Shown one piece after another: positions 22,569 to 32,186 of a stretch of 64,000 nucleotides of DNA. The notes beneath the pieces were generated by a model. It was not told the DNA's origin, did no database searches, and saw only the letters and a program-made list of their open reading frames with translations. Source of the DNA: a virus; IMG/VR virus record IMGVR_UViG_3300034104_005002, positions 1 through 64,000 of that record, one strand, 5' to 3'. Made by a program: the position numbers and the translations under genes. How positions within the stretch are numbered: position 1 is the stretch's first letter; each line of letters opens with the position of its first letter.

Positions 22569-23888
22569 TTAGCTGTTTTGTCTAACAAATTGAATAACTT
22601 TCTCTGCAAGCTCTTTCTTTTCGGGAACATCCTCATGTTGAGTTGCGGCATATTTGCGAATTTCTGCCTCGCTCATGGTATTCACAATTTTTAGAACTTC
22701 TGGACTCACTTTATCTCTTGAGGTTTCACCCCTTTTTACAGAAAGAGCCAACCCAAAGAGTTTTTGTTGTTGTTCAGAAACCGCTTTTTCTTGAAGTTTA
22801 TACTCTTCATACAGTTCGTCCCAGGTGTATTCGGAAAGATCATAACCTTCTCCTAGAAGGCTGTCTACCCATTCTCTAAATTGAGCAGTTCCTTTTTTAA
22901 AGAAACTCCCGAGAGCAGCCCCAGCTCCACCACCAAGTTGTTGGGCAAGAGAACCACCTTTCTTTTTAATTTCCATTGCTCTTTGATGACCTTTGGCAGC
23001 AGAAAGGGCTCCTCTGGAAACAGTATCAAGAGCACCTCTCACTGTAGTCCTAATATTTTCAGGAGAACCTGCCGATTGTGCAATACTTTTAGCACCTTTA
23101 ATAATTCGTTCTTGACCAGGGGGGCGAGAAGATTTGGGCGCTGGCGTTGCTGCTTTTGAAGAAACAGTTGTTGGTTTTTTAGAGGCGGCTTTTTTAGCGG
23201 CTGCTGCCTTTTCTCTAGAATCGATTTCGGCCTTAATTTGCTCTACTGTTTTTTTTGGTTTTGCCCTTTTGGCTGTTCTTTCTTCATCAAGAAGTGTCTC
23301 ATAACCAAGTTGCATAACCCACTCACTAAATTCTTCAACCCCAAGTTCATCAATAAGATCCTCAACATCCTCAACAGAAAGACCTTCTTCACAAAGATAT
23401 TCGGTTGCAATGTCAATGGATTCTTCAATAAAATCTTCATTGAGTTCTTCAGAATCAATCAGAACTGATTCAGTTTTCATTTCAGGATTTATGGTAACCA
23501 CAGGGGTTTTACCTGAATAATTATCAACTTTCTTTTCTTTTACAATCTTATTGTCCGAAACGTCATTGATTTCATGAAGAAGAGATTCTTCTACAGTGTC
23601 TCTCCAGCTATAAAAAATATTTTCAGCTACTGGTGGTTTAATATTCTTATTTATTTGCCTAGTTCTTACGGCTCTTCGTTTTAGAAGATATCTATCAGTT
23701 TTATCAGTATCACCATCATTATCAATGTCACTATCTTCTTGCCCAACTGGATCTAGTTTATTTTTTTTATATTCAGTAACCTGTTGCATTTTTTCTTCTA
23801 GAACTCTTTGTTGAGGATCATTGTCACGAACCTGCTCAACATAAAGCTCTTTCATCTTGGCAAGAGCACCTACAATTCTTTCAGACAT
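22569..23888 (-). CDS. Basic Ala/Lys-rich virion-internal-type protein (439 aa)
   Basis: Acidic ends and a basic low-complexity centre (residues about 205-330). The motif ATEYLCEEGLSVEDVEDLID, followed by EEFSEWVMQLG, resembles the YLVSEGF motif of 32881 and 35797. A calcium-loop-like DSDIDNDGDTDKTD occurs near residue 55. Probably packaged or head-associated; inference from composition and late promoter. Confidence 0.6.
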   Translation of the reverse strand: MSERIVGALAKMKELYVEQVRDNDPQQRVLEEKMQQVTEYKKNKLDPVGQEDSDIDNDGDTDKTDRYLLKRRAVRTRQINKNIKPPVAENIFYSWRDTVEESLLHEINDVSDNKIVKEKKVDNYSGKTPVVTINPEMKTESVLIDSEELNEDFIEESIDIATEYLCEEGLSVEDVEDLIDELGVEEFSEWVMQLGYETLLDEERTAKRAKPKKTVEQIKAEIDSREKAAAAKKAASKKPTTVSSKAATPAPKSSRPPGQERIIKGAKSIAQSAGSPENIRTTVRGALDTVSRGALSAAKGHQRAMEIKKKGGSLAQQLGGGAGAALGSFFKKGTAQFREWVDSLLGEGYDLSEYTWDELYEEYKLQEKAVSEQQQKLFGLALSVKRGETSRDKVSPEVLKIVNTMSEAEIRKYAATQHEDVPEKKELAEKVIQFVRQNS

Positions 23889-23911
23889 AAGAAATTATTT
23901 GCGATTTATTA

Positions 23912-25120
23912 CTATTTAGAACTTTTTCTCTTCTTAATGAAATTTTGAATTACTTTCATTCCAGTCATCTTCATAGCATATTCCCTGTAAGCGTCAGTAC
24001 CCACCTCTCTCTGTTCGGCAGGAACACCAGAAACATCGGTCCATTCTTTAATATCCTCGATCCAAGACTTAAACATAATATTCAAATCCTCATTTACACA
24101 AATGACGTAGTTAGGACCTCTTCTTATAATTTTACCAGTTAGCCCAGTATTGAGATTTTCAATAAGGTCCCCGGTTTTATAAATGTTTTCTTTATAATAT
24201 TCTTCTTTAAGAATCTCATAATTTGAAGATGGATCTATTTTCCAGGATTCCTTTTTCTCACCTGAAAGAGCCCTCTGAACAGCAAAAAATAGGGCCTGCT
24301 GTTGCTTTGCATTTAATGTTTTTGGGAGACCTCTTTGGAATGCAAAGAAATCATCTTCTAGGGCTGCCTTTCTGAGTCTTGCAGAAGAAGATGGATTAGG
24401 GCTATTTTCTAGATCTGGATCCTCACTAGGAAGGGCAATTACATTAATATCTGCAAGATTATAAATTTCTCCATTGTATTGATTTGCTAGACGATCAAAT
24501 TCCGATCTTCTCTTTGCACCGGTTACAAGATTAACAGTTTCATAGCCTTCTTCATCGGCCAATTTAAGAACATCAAAAATTGTTTTCATATCATCATCAT
24601 TGATGATATTATCAGCAAATTTTGGAAAGGCCTTTCTCATATAATAAATCTTATCAGAAGGACTTAAAGGGTTGGAAGGATCTCCATATGACCTTGAAGG
24701 ATAGATCTTTAGATCACCCGATTGGGCTATTTCTTTAGCCTTCTTTAATAGCCTTTCATGACCAATTGTTGGTGGATTAAATCTCCCAAAAACAACTGTG
24801 AGAACTTCTTGAGTTTCTGGTTCTGGGGCCTTTTCTTGTTCTTTTGGTGGCGAGACTTGTCTTTCGGGTGGTTGCCTTTTTGTGAGAGGTGTGGCGGTTC
24901 TTGCGGAAGGTTTCATTGATGCAGAAGGTGGGGCGGCCTTTTCGGCTGCTGGGGATTTTCCTTTTATAAAAACCAATTGACCACCTTCGGTTTTTGCAAC
25001 CTTACGACCGGATCTATCTACCCAATATCCGTGACCGTCAGATGCAAGACCTAGATTTAGGGCCTTTTCTGAGGCTTGGGAACCTCTGGCCTCATATAGA
25101 AATTCAAAGTACTTTTTCAT
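23912..25120 (-). CDS. Nucleotidyltransferase-domain protein in the virion gene cluster (402 aa)
   Basis: Residues 1-105 are a basic, Pro-rich tail; residues about 105-270 form an HIGH-type nucleotidyltransferase: VVFGRFNPPTIGH (HxGH as TIGH), VTGAKRRSEF and NPSSSARLRKAA as the ISSTxxR equivalent. The C-terminal part reads SGLTGKIIRRGPNYV-like KOW/beta segments. The nearest relatives I recall are cyanophage proteins annotated as cytidylyltransferase in virion clusters. It lies between two basic internal-type genes, so it may be delivered with the DNA. Substrate unknown. Confidence 0.7.
   Translation of the reverse strand: MKKYFEFLYEARGSQASEKALNLGLASDGHGYWVDRSGRKVAKTEGGQLVFIKGKSPAAEKAAPPSASMKPSARTATPLTKRQPPERQVSPPKEQEKAPEPETQEVLTVVFGRFNPPTIGHERLLKKAKEIAQSGDLKIYPSRSYGDPSNPLSPSDKIYYMRKAFPKFADNIINDDDMKTIFDVLKLADEEGYETVNLVTGAKRRSEFDRLANQYNGEIYNLADINVIALPSEDPDLENSPNPSSSARLRKAALEDDFFAFQRGLPKTLNAKQQQALFFAVQRALSGEKKESWKIDPSSNYEILKEEYYKENIYKTGDLIENLNTGLTGKIIRRGPNYVICVNEDLNIMFKSWIEDIKEWTDVSGVPAEQREVGTDAYREYAMKMTGMKVIQNFIKKRKSSK
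23913..23919 (-). promoter_or_regulatory. Late promoter-like CTAAATA
   Basis: 24 nt before the 439-aa gene start, inside the end of the preceding gene. Confidence 0.45.
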
Positions 25121-25122
25121 AA

Positions 25123-25737
25123 TTATCCACGTTGCCTAGGGAATCTGGCTCCAGTTCTAGATTGACCAAGATTCGGTAGTGCGGAGGTTGCTCCACCTGC
25201 TGACATGCTTGTATATTTACCTGTTCTTCTCACACCGGTAGATTGTCTAGATGCAAATCCGGCTCTATCTACTTCTGGTGAAGTATTTGTTTGCCTAGAT
25301 ACTTCTCTCTCTGCTGCAGCAGCAAACCGAGGATCATTAAGTCTTGATCCTGTCATGGGACGATCAGTTCTAGATGCGGCGGTTCTGGTTGTTGCAATAT
25401 CACTAGTTTGGGCTCTTTCTCCTCTTGGACCAGTTGGAGTTTTTTGGGAACTTTTACTTCCACTTCTTTGAGCCAATTCTGTAGCAACAGGTCCCTTTAG
25501 TCCGGTTATTTTTTTTCTAAGATGACTTACTTTTTTTGGATTAAAGGTGGGGGATGCTGCTCTTCGCATTTCAGCATCCATCTCTTTTCTTGCCTTGGCA
25601 GTTGCATTAATAGCAGATATTTGAGCCTCAATAAGATACTCATAAAAACTATCACTTACTGATTCTAGAATCTTTACGGCCTCTAATTCACTGTTACAAT
25701 ATCTTTCTTCGATAAGAAAGTCTACTAGTTCTTGCAT
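25123..25737 (-). CDS. Basic Arg/Ser/Thr-rich internal-type protein (204 aa)
   Basis: The N-terminus LVDFLIEERYCNSELEAVKILESVSDSFYEYLIEA matches the pattern of the motif in 32881 and 35797; the rest is basic and low complexity. Starts the three-gene block 22569-25737. CTAAATA lies 20 nt upstream. Confidence 0.6.
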   Translation of the reverse strand: MQELVDFLIEERYCNSELEAVKILESVSDSFYEYLIEAQISAINATAKARKEMDAEMRRAASPTFNPKKVSHLRKKITGLKGPVATELAQRSGSKSSQKTPTGPRGERAQTSDIATTRTAASRTDRPMTGSRLNDPRFAAAAEREVSRQTNTSPEVDRAGFASRQSTGVRRTGKYTSMSAGGATSALPNLGQSRTGARFPRQRG

Positions 25738-25757
25738 TTTACTACAATTGTTTTAGT

Positions 25758-25764
25758 TATTTAG
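25758..25764 (-). promoter_or_regulatory. Late promoter-like CTAAATA
   Basis: Four bases after the T-run of the terminator at 25769-25791, 20 nt before the 204-aa gene. Confidence 0.5.
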
Positions 25765-25768
25765 TAAC

Positions 25769-25791
25769 AAAAAAGCGCCTAGATGGCGCTT
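25769..25791 (-). terminator. Intrinsic terminator of the polymerase operon
   Basis: Minus strand AAGCGCC/GGCGCTT with a five-base loop and a T6 run. It ends the leftward operon that starts near 32.15 kb. Confidence 0.85.
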
Positions 25792-25826
25792 AAAATTGAT
25801 AGACTATTTACCTTTTAGAGTCATAA

Positions 25827-25982
25827 TTAATCATACTCTACACCATAAAGAATTTCATTTTTAGCATAATAACCAAGTTTTTTTTGGATATTATAAATTT
25901 CATGGTGTAATTCTTTTTGTCTTTCGTTTACTTTTTCTAACTCACTTCTAAGAGATTTAAGAGTGTTTTTTAATTCAACCAT
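25827..25982 (-). CDS. Small coiled-coil protein (51 aa)
   Basis: ATG 25982, with an AAGGAG site 9 nt before it. Heptad-like Leu/Ile/Lys/Glu pattern (LKNTLKSLRSELEKVNERQK). Last gene before the terminator. Function unknown. Confidence 0.65.
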   Translation of the reverse strand: MVELKNTLKSLRSELEKVNERQKELHHEIYNIQKKLGYYAKNEILYGVEYD

Positions 25983-25983
25983 T

Positions 25984-26397
25984 TCAAATATCTCCTTCTC
26001 GTCGGTTTTCGGAGCGTTCGACAGTAAAATGGCCTTCTGGATATCGTGCGGAAAGTTTATCGAAATTTATCTGCATAATATCCTCAAAATCTACACCCAT
26101 TGCAATGCAAAACTGAGCAAAATACCAGTGGCAGTCAGAAATTTCTTTTAAACAATGGATTTGAGCCTCTTTATCGAATTTTTTACCTTGTAAGAGACAT
26201 TTTTTAATAATTTCAACCGCTTCTCCTAGTTCAGCAGATGCTCCTAAAGCAAATGTAAGTAGATGAGTCAGCTTAACACCCTCACCATCAAGTTCACGAA
26301 TTCGATCAATAAGAACATCAACATCCGAACTTGCAGGACTCGTTGTTTTCTTTACAAACTCAATATATTCTGTGCTGTTAATTTTTTGGTTAGTCAT
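25984..26397 (-). CDS. mazG: MazG-like nucleotide pyrophosphohydrolase
   Basis: Product of 137 aa. Family features are ASAELGEAVEIIKK (ExxE), then KEISDCHWYFAQFCIAMG (ExxD) and NFDKLSARYPEGHF. MazG-type enzymes hydrolyse nucleoside triphosphates; in cyanophages they are thought to affect (p)ppGpp or nucleotide pools. It lies next to gene 41. Confidence 0.85.
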   Translation of the reverse strand: MTNQKINSTEYIEFVKKTTSPASSDVDVLIDRIRELDGEGVKLTHLLTFALGASAELGEAVEIIKKCLLQGKKFDKEAQIHCLKEISDCHWYFAQFCIAMGVDFEDIMQINFDKLSARYPEGHFTVERSENRREGDI

Positions 26398-26402
26398 AAT
26401 AA

Positions 26403-27773
26403 TTAATCAAAGTTAATAGTTTTAAATTTGGATTTTAAATCTGGTGAATCATTATTTGATATTCTATTTTCAATCAGTTCCTCTTGGGCCGACTGATCCA
26501 CATCATACACCCTCATCTTGGATCTGTCAACCCCCACCACAAATTTACGATACCGATCCAAAGGAGCATAACGATTTTTTAATTGTTTGACAAGAAGTTG
26601 ATTCATCTGTTCTAGTTCTTCTGTTGAAATAAGAGCCAACAATAAATCAGCAGTAAATGCAATACCATAAGAATCTGATACATTTTCCATGGAAGAATCG
26701 CTTGTGGAGCTACCTTCACGATTAAATTGTGCCGCCGAGACTGTTGGTATATTATATTCCACGCCCAATCCCCTCAATTCTTCTGCAATAGATTTTACAT
26801 AAGTGTAAGAATTGGAAGTGCTTGTTTTATATTTAGATGAAGAACAGAGATTTAAATAATCAATTACAATTGCATCAGGAATAAAATTCTTTTTCATTTC
26901 AAGTTCTTTCAATAATACTTTAAAATGATTTGCACTTGCAGTTCCGGGTGGATACTCCTTAATGATAAGTTTACCTTGAGTCTTTTTACTCAATTGAGTT
27001 GTCTTACTTAAAAACTGCTCTTTTGATAATTTTGAAATATCTTGAACCGGTACATCAAGAAGATTGGCATCAATTCGTTCTGCAATTCTCTCCTCGGCCA
27101 TTTCAAGAGTGATGTATAAGACATTCTTTCCTTGAAGAAGAGTTGCCGCTGAAAAATGGCAAAGAAAAAGACTTTTACCAACACCAGGCGGTGCCACAAA
27201 AAGATTTAAAGTTTTGGGTGATAAACCACCATCTGTAATTCTGTTAAGATAATCAACATCAAAAGGAATTTTAAGATCTTTTTTATGATAAAACTCATAA
27301 CGAGCCTCAACGTCTTCGATATAGTCATGCCCAATTGATATATCAAATGAAACAGAAAGTGCCTCTTGTAAGATAGAAGGAATAGCATCTCGATTTCTTT
27401 TCGAGTCACCGCCATCCGCAATATGGATAGATTCCATAAGGGCCAGATAAATCGCCCGATCTTTACACCACTTTTCGGTGGTCGCAAAAAGCCATTCACT
27501 TTCTACTGGATTGTAATCAAGCCCAGAAGTAATCTCCATACAATCCTTAAAGGACTGTTCAGTTAAATCAGTCCTGTTCTCAATTTCAATCTCAATTGCT
27601 TCTTTGGTTGGTAGTTGATTATAAGAAGAAAAGAATTCTTGAATTTCTTCAAAAATCACTTTTTCTGAATAATTCTGAAAATATTCAGATTTTAGGTAAG
27701 GTAGAATTTTTCGTACAAATTCTTCATTATATATTAAGTTTTTTAAAATCAGTAGTTCGACTTTATCCATCAT
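26403..27773 (-). CDS. 41: Replicative DNA helicase, T4 gp41-like
   Basis: Product of 456 aa of the DnaB/RecA-like helicase family. Walker A is APPGVGKS, Walker B is DAIVIDYLNLC, and the arginine-region SMENVSDSYGIAFTADLLLAL follows. It unwinds the fork with primase gp61. Its start overlaps the 2OG-oxygenase stop by 4 bp (ATGA). Confidence 0.95.
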   Translation of the reverse strand: MMDKVELLILKNLIYNEEFVRKILPYLKSEYFQNYSEKVIFEEIQEFFSSYNQLPTKEAIEIEIENRTDLTEQSFKDCMEITSGLDYNPVESEWLFATTEKWCKDRAIYLALMESIHIADGGDSKRNRDAIPSILQEALSVSFDISIGHDYIEDVEARYEFYHKKDLKIPFDVDYLNRITDGGLSPKTLNLFVAPPGVGKSLFLCHFSAATLLQGKNVLYITLEMAEERIAERIDANLLDVPVQDISKLSKEQFLSKTTQLSKKTQGKLIIKEYPPGTASANHFKVLLKELEMKKNFIPDAIVIDYLNLCSSSKYKTSTSNSYTYVKSIAEELRGLGVEYNIPTVSAAQFNREGSSTSDSSMENVSDSYGIAFTADLLLALISTEELEQMNQLLVKQLKNRYAPLDRYRKFVVGVDRSKMRVYDVDQSAQEELIENRISNNDSPDLKSKFKTINFD

Positions 27774-28327
27774 TTATAATGTAAGTATCCTGTTAGGATG
27801 TATTTGTCATTGGTCACTGGGACTTCTCCTTTATGGGGGAACATCCACATGGGAGGAAATATTAGTAGAGAACCCTTGGTGGGATTGGCTCTAAAATTGG
27901 TAAAAGATGTCTCTCCACCAAGCTCCACAGTGTTAAGATAATAAGTAAAAGATAAAAATCTTCTAGCAGAATTATAATCGAGAACGTCTACATGCGTATT
28001 AAAGAATTCATCTCCATTATTTTTATATCTTTTAATTCTAAACTGCTCAAAATTGTGTTTTTCAGGAAAGCACCGATCATCAACATATTCATAATACTTA
28101 TTTTTATACTCAAAAGTTTTTGAGATTATGTATTTATGAACAGTATTGACTTCATCGGTGATTTTGCAATTTTCTGTAAGATTAACTTGAGTGAAATTTG
28201 GAGTCCCATCATTTTCAATTTTTTCTTGAAGATGGTACTGGGACTCAAAAAAGTTAATTAAGAAATCACAAACATTATCTTCAATTGCATTGGGATATAG
28301 CTGAATTAGATCATTTAGTTCAATCAT
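27770..28327 (-). CDS. 2-oxoglutarate/Fe(II) oxygenase (prolyl 4-hydroxylase-like)
   Basis: Product of 185 aa from ATG 28327, which overlaps the uvsX stop by 8 bp; a start 24 bp further upstream is less likely. The iron site is THVDVLD (HxD) with distal His in MFPHKGEVP; RRFLSFTYYLN and GGETSF are typical of this fold. Such oxygenases are frequent in cyanophages, and their targets (proteins, bases or metabolites) are unknown. Confidence 0.85.
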   Translation of the reverse strand: MIELNDLIQLYPNAIEDNVCDFLINFFESQYHLQEKIENDGTPNFTQVNLTENCKITDEVNTVHKYIISKTFEYKNKYYEYVDDRCFPEKHNFEQFRIKRYKNNGDEFFNTHVDVLDYNSARRFLSFTYYLNTVELGGETSFTNFRANPTKGSLLIFPPMWMFPHKGEVPVTNDKYILTGYLHYK

Positions 28328-29375
28328 CAATTGGTTCCGGTTCTTGTTCAACTACCAGATCTTCGGTTAAAGAAGAGCCATACTTGAATTTCTTCTGGGC
28401 ATAAGCATCTAGTTGTTCAAGAAGTTCTGGGGTGAAATATTCTTCTGGATTTGCATAAATGACGTTTTTACCAATCTTTTTACCGTTGATCTCATAACGG
28501 TTGCCGACCCTGGGAATTATACCAGATTCCTCACCGATGTCCAAAAGTCCGTAGTAACGGTCGAGTCCGCGATGATCATAGTATAAACGTACTGATACTT
28601 CTTGATTCTCTCTACTTAAACGAGACTTAAATGTTTTGGCCTTAATAATACTACCAACGATTTCGGTTCCGTCTTTTTCTTTAGATTTGGTTAATTCAAC
28701 AATTGTAGAAGCCGAATATTGCATTCCAGAACCAGAACTTTGAACAAATGCCGGACCATAACCTCCCACATTTGCATAAATGTGATTGGTCACAATCATT
28801 GGAATGTTTGCCTTACCAAGTTTAAGTGTAAGCATTCTAAACGCCGCCTTTGTAAGTTGGGCTCTTGTCATATCACGTTTTTCTTCACCAGCAAGGGTAT
28901 CATTAATCTCCTTATTAGTCGAAAGCATCCCAAGAGAATCAAGAACAAACATACATGGTCTTCTTTCTTCCTCTGGCTTCTTCATATAAATGTCAACCGC
29001 CTTAAGAGCCTTAGTTCTAAATTCTTCCACAGTAACCACGTTTAAAACTACTACCCTTGAAAGGTCAATTCCCTTTTCCGATAGCATTTTTCTAGTAACG
29101 GCAGCCTCAGTGTCAAAATAAAGACAATATCCTTCTGGATTCATTTCTAAGTAATTCTTGACTACAGCAAGAGAGAAGAAAGTTTTTCCCGATGCGTTCG
29201 CCCCAGAAAATGTAGTAATTTTATTACCAGAAACTCCCCCGAAAAGAGAACCACTGACAAGGGCATTAAGCATAAATGACCCAGTATCTACATAAATTTC
29301 GTCTTCACTAATATCTTCGGCTAGTTGAGCATATTCTGAGCCGACTTCCTTAATAAGATTTTCTAAAAATTCCAT
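28320..29375 (-). CDS. uvsX: RecA-like recombinase UvsX
   Basis: Product of 351 aa from ATG 29375 (MEFLENLIKEV). A longer frame reaches 29426 but would overlap the polymerase gene and lacks family similarity. Walker A is SGANASGKT (residues 57-65), Walker B is CMFVLDSLGML, and the L2-type region is GGYGPAFVQSSGSGM. It drives strand exchange in recombination-dependent replication with UvsY. Confidence 0.95.
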   Translation of the reverse strand: MEFLENLIKEVGSEYAQLAEDISEDEIYVDTGSFMLNALVSGSLFGGVSGNKITTFSGANASGKTFFSLAVVKNYLEMNPEGYCLYFDTEAAVTRKMLSEKGIDLSRVVVLNVVTVEEFRTKALKAVDIYMKKPEEERRPCMFVLDSLGMLSTNKEINDTLAGEEKRDMTRAQLTKAAFRMLTLKLGKANIPMIVTNHIYANVGGYGPAFVQSSGSGMQYSASTIVELTKSKEKDGTEIVGSIIKAKTFKSRLSRENQEVSVRLYYDHRGLDRYYGLLDIGEESGIIPRVGNRYEINGKKIGKNVIYANPEEYFTPELLEQLDAYAQKKFKYGSSLTEDLVVEQEPEPIDD

Positions 29376-29380
29376 AAGTT

Positions 29381-31879
29381 TTAAATGAAAAATTGATCGA
29401 GTGTAATTGTTTCTTCTGTTTTCCAACCAATAATATCCAATATTGCCTTTAACGGTTGCACAAAAGTTTTATCGAACTGGGTCTCATAATCCACGTAAGC
29501 ATGTAGACCGAATTCTTTTGGTAGAGTCTGTATAAATCCAATCACATTTTCCATGATCGGATTGGGCATCTTCAAGTAGCAATATTTTATCTTTTCGCCG
29601 TTGGATATAAAGTTGTATTTGTTCTCCAGGCCATGTTTTTTGAGGCTGTTGTTGTATAGGATGGAACCTCGTACATGGATAGGTGTTCCCTTTTTATATA
29701 GGGAGGTTGTTGACGAAAATTTGGTCACGTCTGATACACCTTTTGGAAATGCCACTTCTTCTGGGTCAAGTTTGAAGAATTCTTTCTTCGTTTCCTCAAC
29801 AAAGTTAATCATGTCCTCTTCGGTATAATTCATAAGAACCTTAAAAGCCGCATTGAGTTTGTTTCTACAAAATGCCGGAGTAGAAGACTTGACCGCCTCA
29901 ATCCCAGTAACAGAAATCTTTGGCTCAGAATACCTTACCCCCTCATTATCCCAAACATTAATAATGTAATGCTTTTTGCCTGTAATAAGAAACTTATCGG
30001 CAATTTTTTCTCTCTTCATGTGTAGCTTGTTTTTATAAGCATGAAGATAATTGGCTAGTTCAGTATAAGACTCATTGATGTATTCTTGAATCTTGGTTGA
30101 AAATATAGTGTTAATAAAATTAACAATCTTTTCTTTTGAGGCGTCTTTTCCTTCAAATATTTTATTGACTAGTGGATCAACATTGAGCATCACCGAATCA
30201 GTATCACCATAAATGCAGTAGTCAACTTTTTCAGTCTTAAGGAGTTTATTGAAATAAATGTTTAGTTTATTCTCGATCCATTTGAGGGCAAGTTGACCTG
30301 ATGAGGTAATGGCCTCGGCATTTCTTAGTTCATAAAACCTAAAATATGGAGATCCAAGAGCCCCGTAACCACTGTTTAGACAGACCTTAAGACTCAATTG
30401 CTTTACCTTATAATTAGAGATTTTATATCTTAAGGAATTGTCTTTAGATTTTTCGTATTCCTTTTCGGCGGCGATCTGGAGATTCTTGTATTGCTTTCTT
30501 TTTTCATACATGTCCTCAAGAATGGCCGGAATAAAACCCTGACGTTCTTTTGAATACATTGAACCATTAGGGCAAATTGAATACTCTGGATAGATTGATG
30601 TATCTACTTGTTTTTTAACAATCTTATCAACAGATATTGAAGGAAATGGTTGGTCTATAAGAGTCTCAGGGCTCACGTTGTGTTGCATCATAATATGTGG
30701 GTAGAGTGACGTAAGGTCAAGAGTCACTGTCCAACCATAAAGACCTGGAATTGGCTCCTTTACATAAGCACCCGCAAACTTTTCTGACTTGTTTGACTCT
30801 TTTTTGAGTGGGATGGCGATCTTCTTTTTATTGAGGTAATTGAAGATAATGTTGTCCCACATTCGCACCTGATAAAAAACGTCTTCGTAATTAGACCTAG
30901 ATTGATAAGCAAGATCAATCGCCATGTTAATCAGTTGGAGTTTTTCTTCTAGACGATCAACTAGTTCTACGTCAATCTTGTTATATTTGACGTAAGTATC
31001 CCAACCATAAGTATAAAAGTCCTTAAAGGTCTCATACTGAGAGTGATCCAGTTTATTCTGACCTAGTTCATTATAGGCAATTGTATCCAGTCTATAATTT
31101 TCTGGGTTCTTAAAGGAATACTTTTTATAAAGCTCCATGTAGTCAAGAAGACTTACCCCATAAATTTCGTATTGGGTTTCTACTTTATTGTTCTTTTGGA
31201 TCTGACGATCACGAATAAATTTCCAAGGAGAAAGCCTTTTTGCATCGGCAGTTCCAAGGACTCTTTTGATTCGGTTGATTATGTATGGGATATCGAAGCC
31301 ACTCCCGTTCCAGCTAGTCACAACATCCGGGTAATTAGACTCCCAGAAGGTCAAGAACTTATTAAGAAGATCGACCTCATTGGCACATTCTTGATAAACA
31401 TAATTATCCATTACCTCAGAAAAAGGCCGACTTCCCCAGGTATAAATTTTCTTGGTTGAATAATCCTGAATAGTAATCAGGAGAATTTCTTCCTGGGCGA
31501 TATCTGGTTCAGGAAATCCTCCAAGTTCGGCGGCAGTTTCAATATCAAGTGTATAAAGCCTGATTTTATTGATATTAAAATCTTCAATCTCTTCTGGATA
31601 CTTTTCGGAAAGGTACTGATAAATCGCAGTTTCATGACCATAGACAGAAATTCCGTCAACGTCTTTGTACTTTTCAAGCCATTCCCTACATTCATACATT
31701 GATCCGGGGTTGATCGCGGCAACGTTTTTTCCATCCAATGTTTTCCAATTGGATTCTTTGTTAGAGGAAATATAAAAAGTGGGTCTGAAGGCTACCTTGT
31801 CTTGAAAGGGTACTCCTTCATTATCATAACCTCGTTCATAAACATAGCTTCCAATTTGTTTAACACTTGTATAAAACAT
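29381..31879 (-). CDS. 43: Family B DNA polymerase, T4 gp43-like
   Basis: Product of 832 aa. Exonuclease motif I is YTLDIETAAE (D112, E114); polymerase motifs are TVTLDLTSLYPHIM (motif A), KVCLNSGYGALGSPYF (motif B) and YGDTDSVML (motif C). It is intact, with no intein. It overlaps the upstream 83-aa gene by one base. Driven from a consensus sigma-70 promoter about 280 bp upstream. Confidence 0.97.
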   Translation of the reverse strand: MFYTSVKQIGSYVYERGYDNEGVPFQDKVAFRPTFYISSNKESNWKTLDGKNVAAINPGSMYECREWLEKYKDVDGISVYGHETAIYQYLSEKYPEEIEDFNINKIRLYTLDIETAAELGGFPEPDIAQEEILLITIQDYSTKKIYTWGSRPFSEVMDNYVYQECANEVDLLNKFLTFWESNYPDVVTSWNGSGFDIPYIINRIKRVLGTADAKRLSPWKFIRDRQIQKNNKVETQYEIYGVSLLDYMELYKKYSFKNPENYRLDTIAYNELGQNKLDHSQYETFKDFYTYGWDTYVKYNKIDVELVDRLEEKLQLINMAIDLAYQSRSNYEDVFYQVRMWDNIIFNYLNKKKIAIPLKKESNKSEKFAGAYVKEPIPGLYGWTVTLDLTSLYPHIMMQHNVSPETLIDQPFPSISVDKIVKKQVDTSIYPEYSICPNGSMYSKERQGFIPAILEDMYEKRKQYKNLQIAAEKEYEKSKDNSLRYKISNYKVKQLSLKVCLNSGYGALGSPYFRFYELRNAEAITSSGQLALKWIENKLNIYFNKLLKTEKVDYCIYGDTDSVMLNVDPLVNKIFEGKDASKEKIVNFINTIFSTKIQEYINESYTELANYLHAYKNKLHMKREKIADKFLITGKKHYIINVWDNEGVRYSEPKISVTGIEAVKSSTPAFCRNKLNAAFKVLMNYTEEDMINFVEETKKEFFKLDPEEVAFPKGVSDVTKFSSTTSLYKKGTPIHVRGSILYNNSLKKHGLENKYNFISNGEKIKYCYLKMPNPIMENVIGFIQTLPKEFGLHAYVDYETQFDKTFVQPLKAILDIIGWKTEETITLDQFFI

Positions 31880-32130
31880 TACTTAATAAGTTCTTGATAT
31901 TTTTCAAGTAGTGGAGAATTTGGATCAGCAATAGTCAGGAATTTATCCGAATGCATCATAAAAGTATTTTGTGTAGAGTAATTTATCAACCAGGGTTCTA
32001 AAAAGTCACCTTTAATCTCAAAAGGTTCAATGATCTTACAGTCTGGTTGTCCAATATCTTCTGGGACAACTTCCATAATCTGAGAAATAAGAATCAGAGA
32101 ATTTGGAAATAAAATTAGTTTAATGTTCAT
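31879..32130 (-). CDS. Small Sm-like protein beside DNA polymerase (83 aa)
   Basis: A conserved small protein of T4-like cyanophages (MNIKLILFPNSLILISQIMEV...). The strand pattern and the PWL...F.M.SD..LTI order parallel the 129-aa plus-strand protein at 40352, suggesting two diverged copies with an LSm-like barrel. RNA binding would be inference. First gene of the polymerase operon, coupled to gene 43. Confidence 0.65.
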   Translation of the reverse strand: MNIKLILFPNSLILISQIMEVVPEDIGQPDCKIIEPFEIKGDFLEPWLINYSTQNTFMMHSDKFLTIADPNSPLLEKYQELIK

Positions 32131-32131
32131 G

Positions 32132-32156
32132 AAAAAGAGGGCCTCTGTGGACCCTC
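32132..32156 (-). terminator. Terminator hairpin at the start of the polymerase operon
   Basis: Minus strand GAGGG/CCCTC stem (with partial extension) and five T just before the 83-aa gene. Its 5' arm lies at or before the expected start of transcripts from the promoter at 32159-32186. Confidence 0.55.
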
Positions 32157-32158
32157 GT

Positions 32159-32186
32159 ATTATAGCACCTCTTGGGCTTTTGTCAA
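32159..32186 (-). promoter_or_regulatory. Consensus sigma-70 promoter of the polymerase operon
   Basis: Minus strand TTGACA (32186-32181), 16 bp, TATAAT (32164-32159): both hexamers are perfect. It should drive the 83-aa gene, 43, uvsX, the oxygenase, 41 and mazG early in infection. Confidence 0.85.

Noticed and set aside
29376-29426. N-terminal extension of UvsX
   Set aside because: Would overlap the polymerase gene; family similarity begins at MEFLENL.
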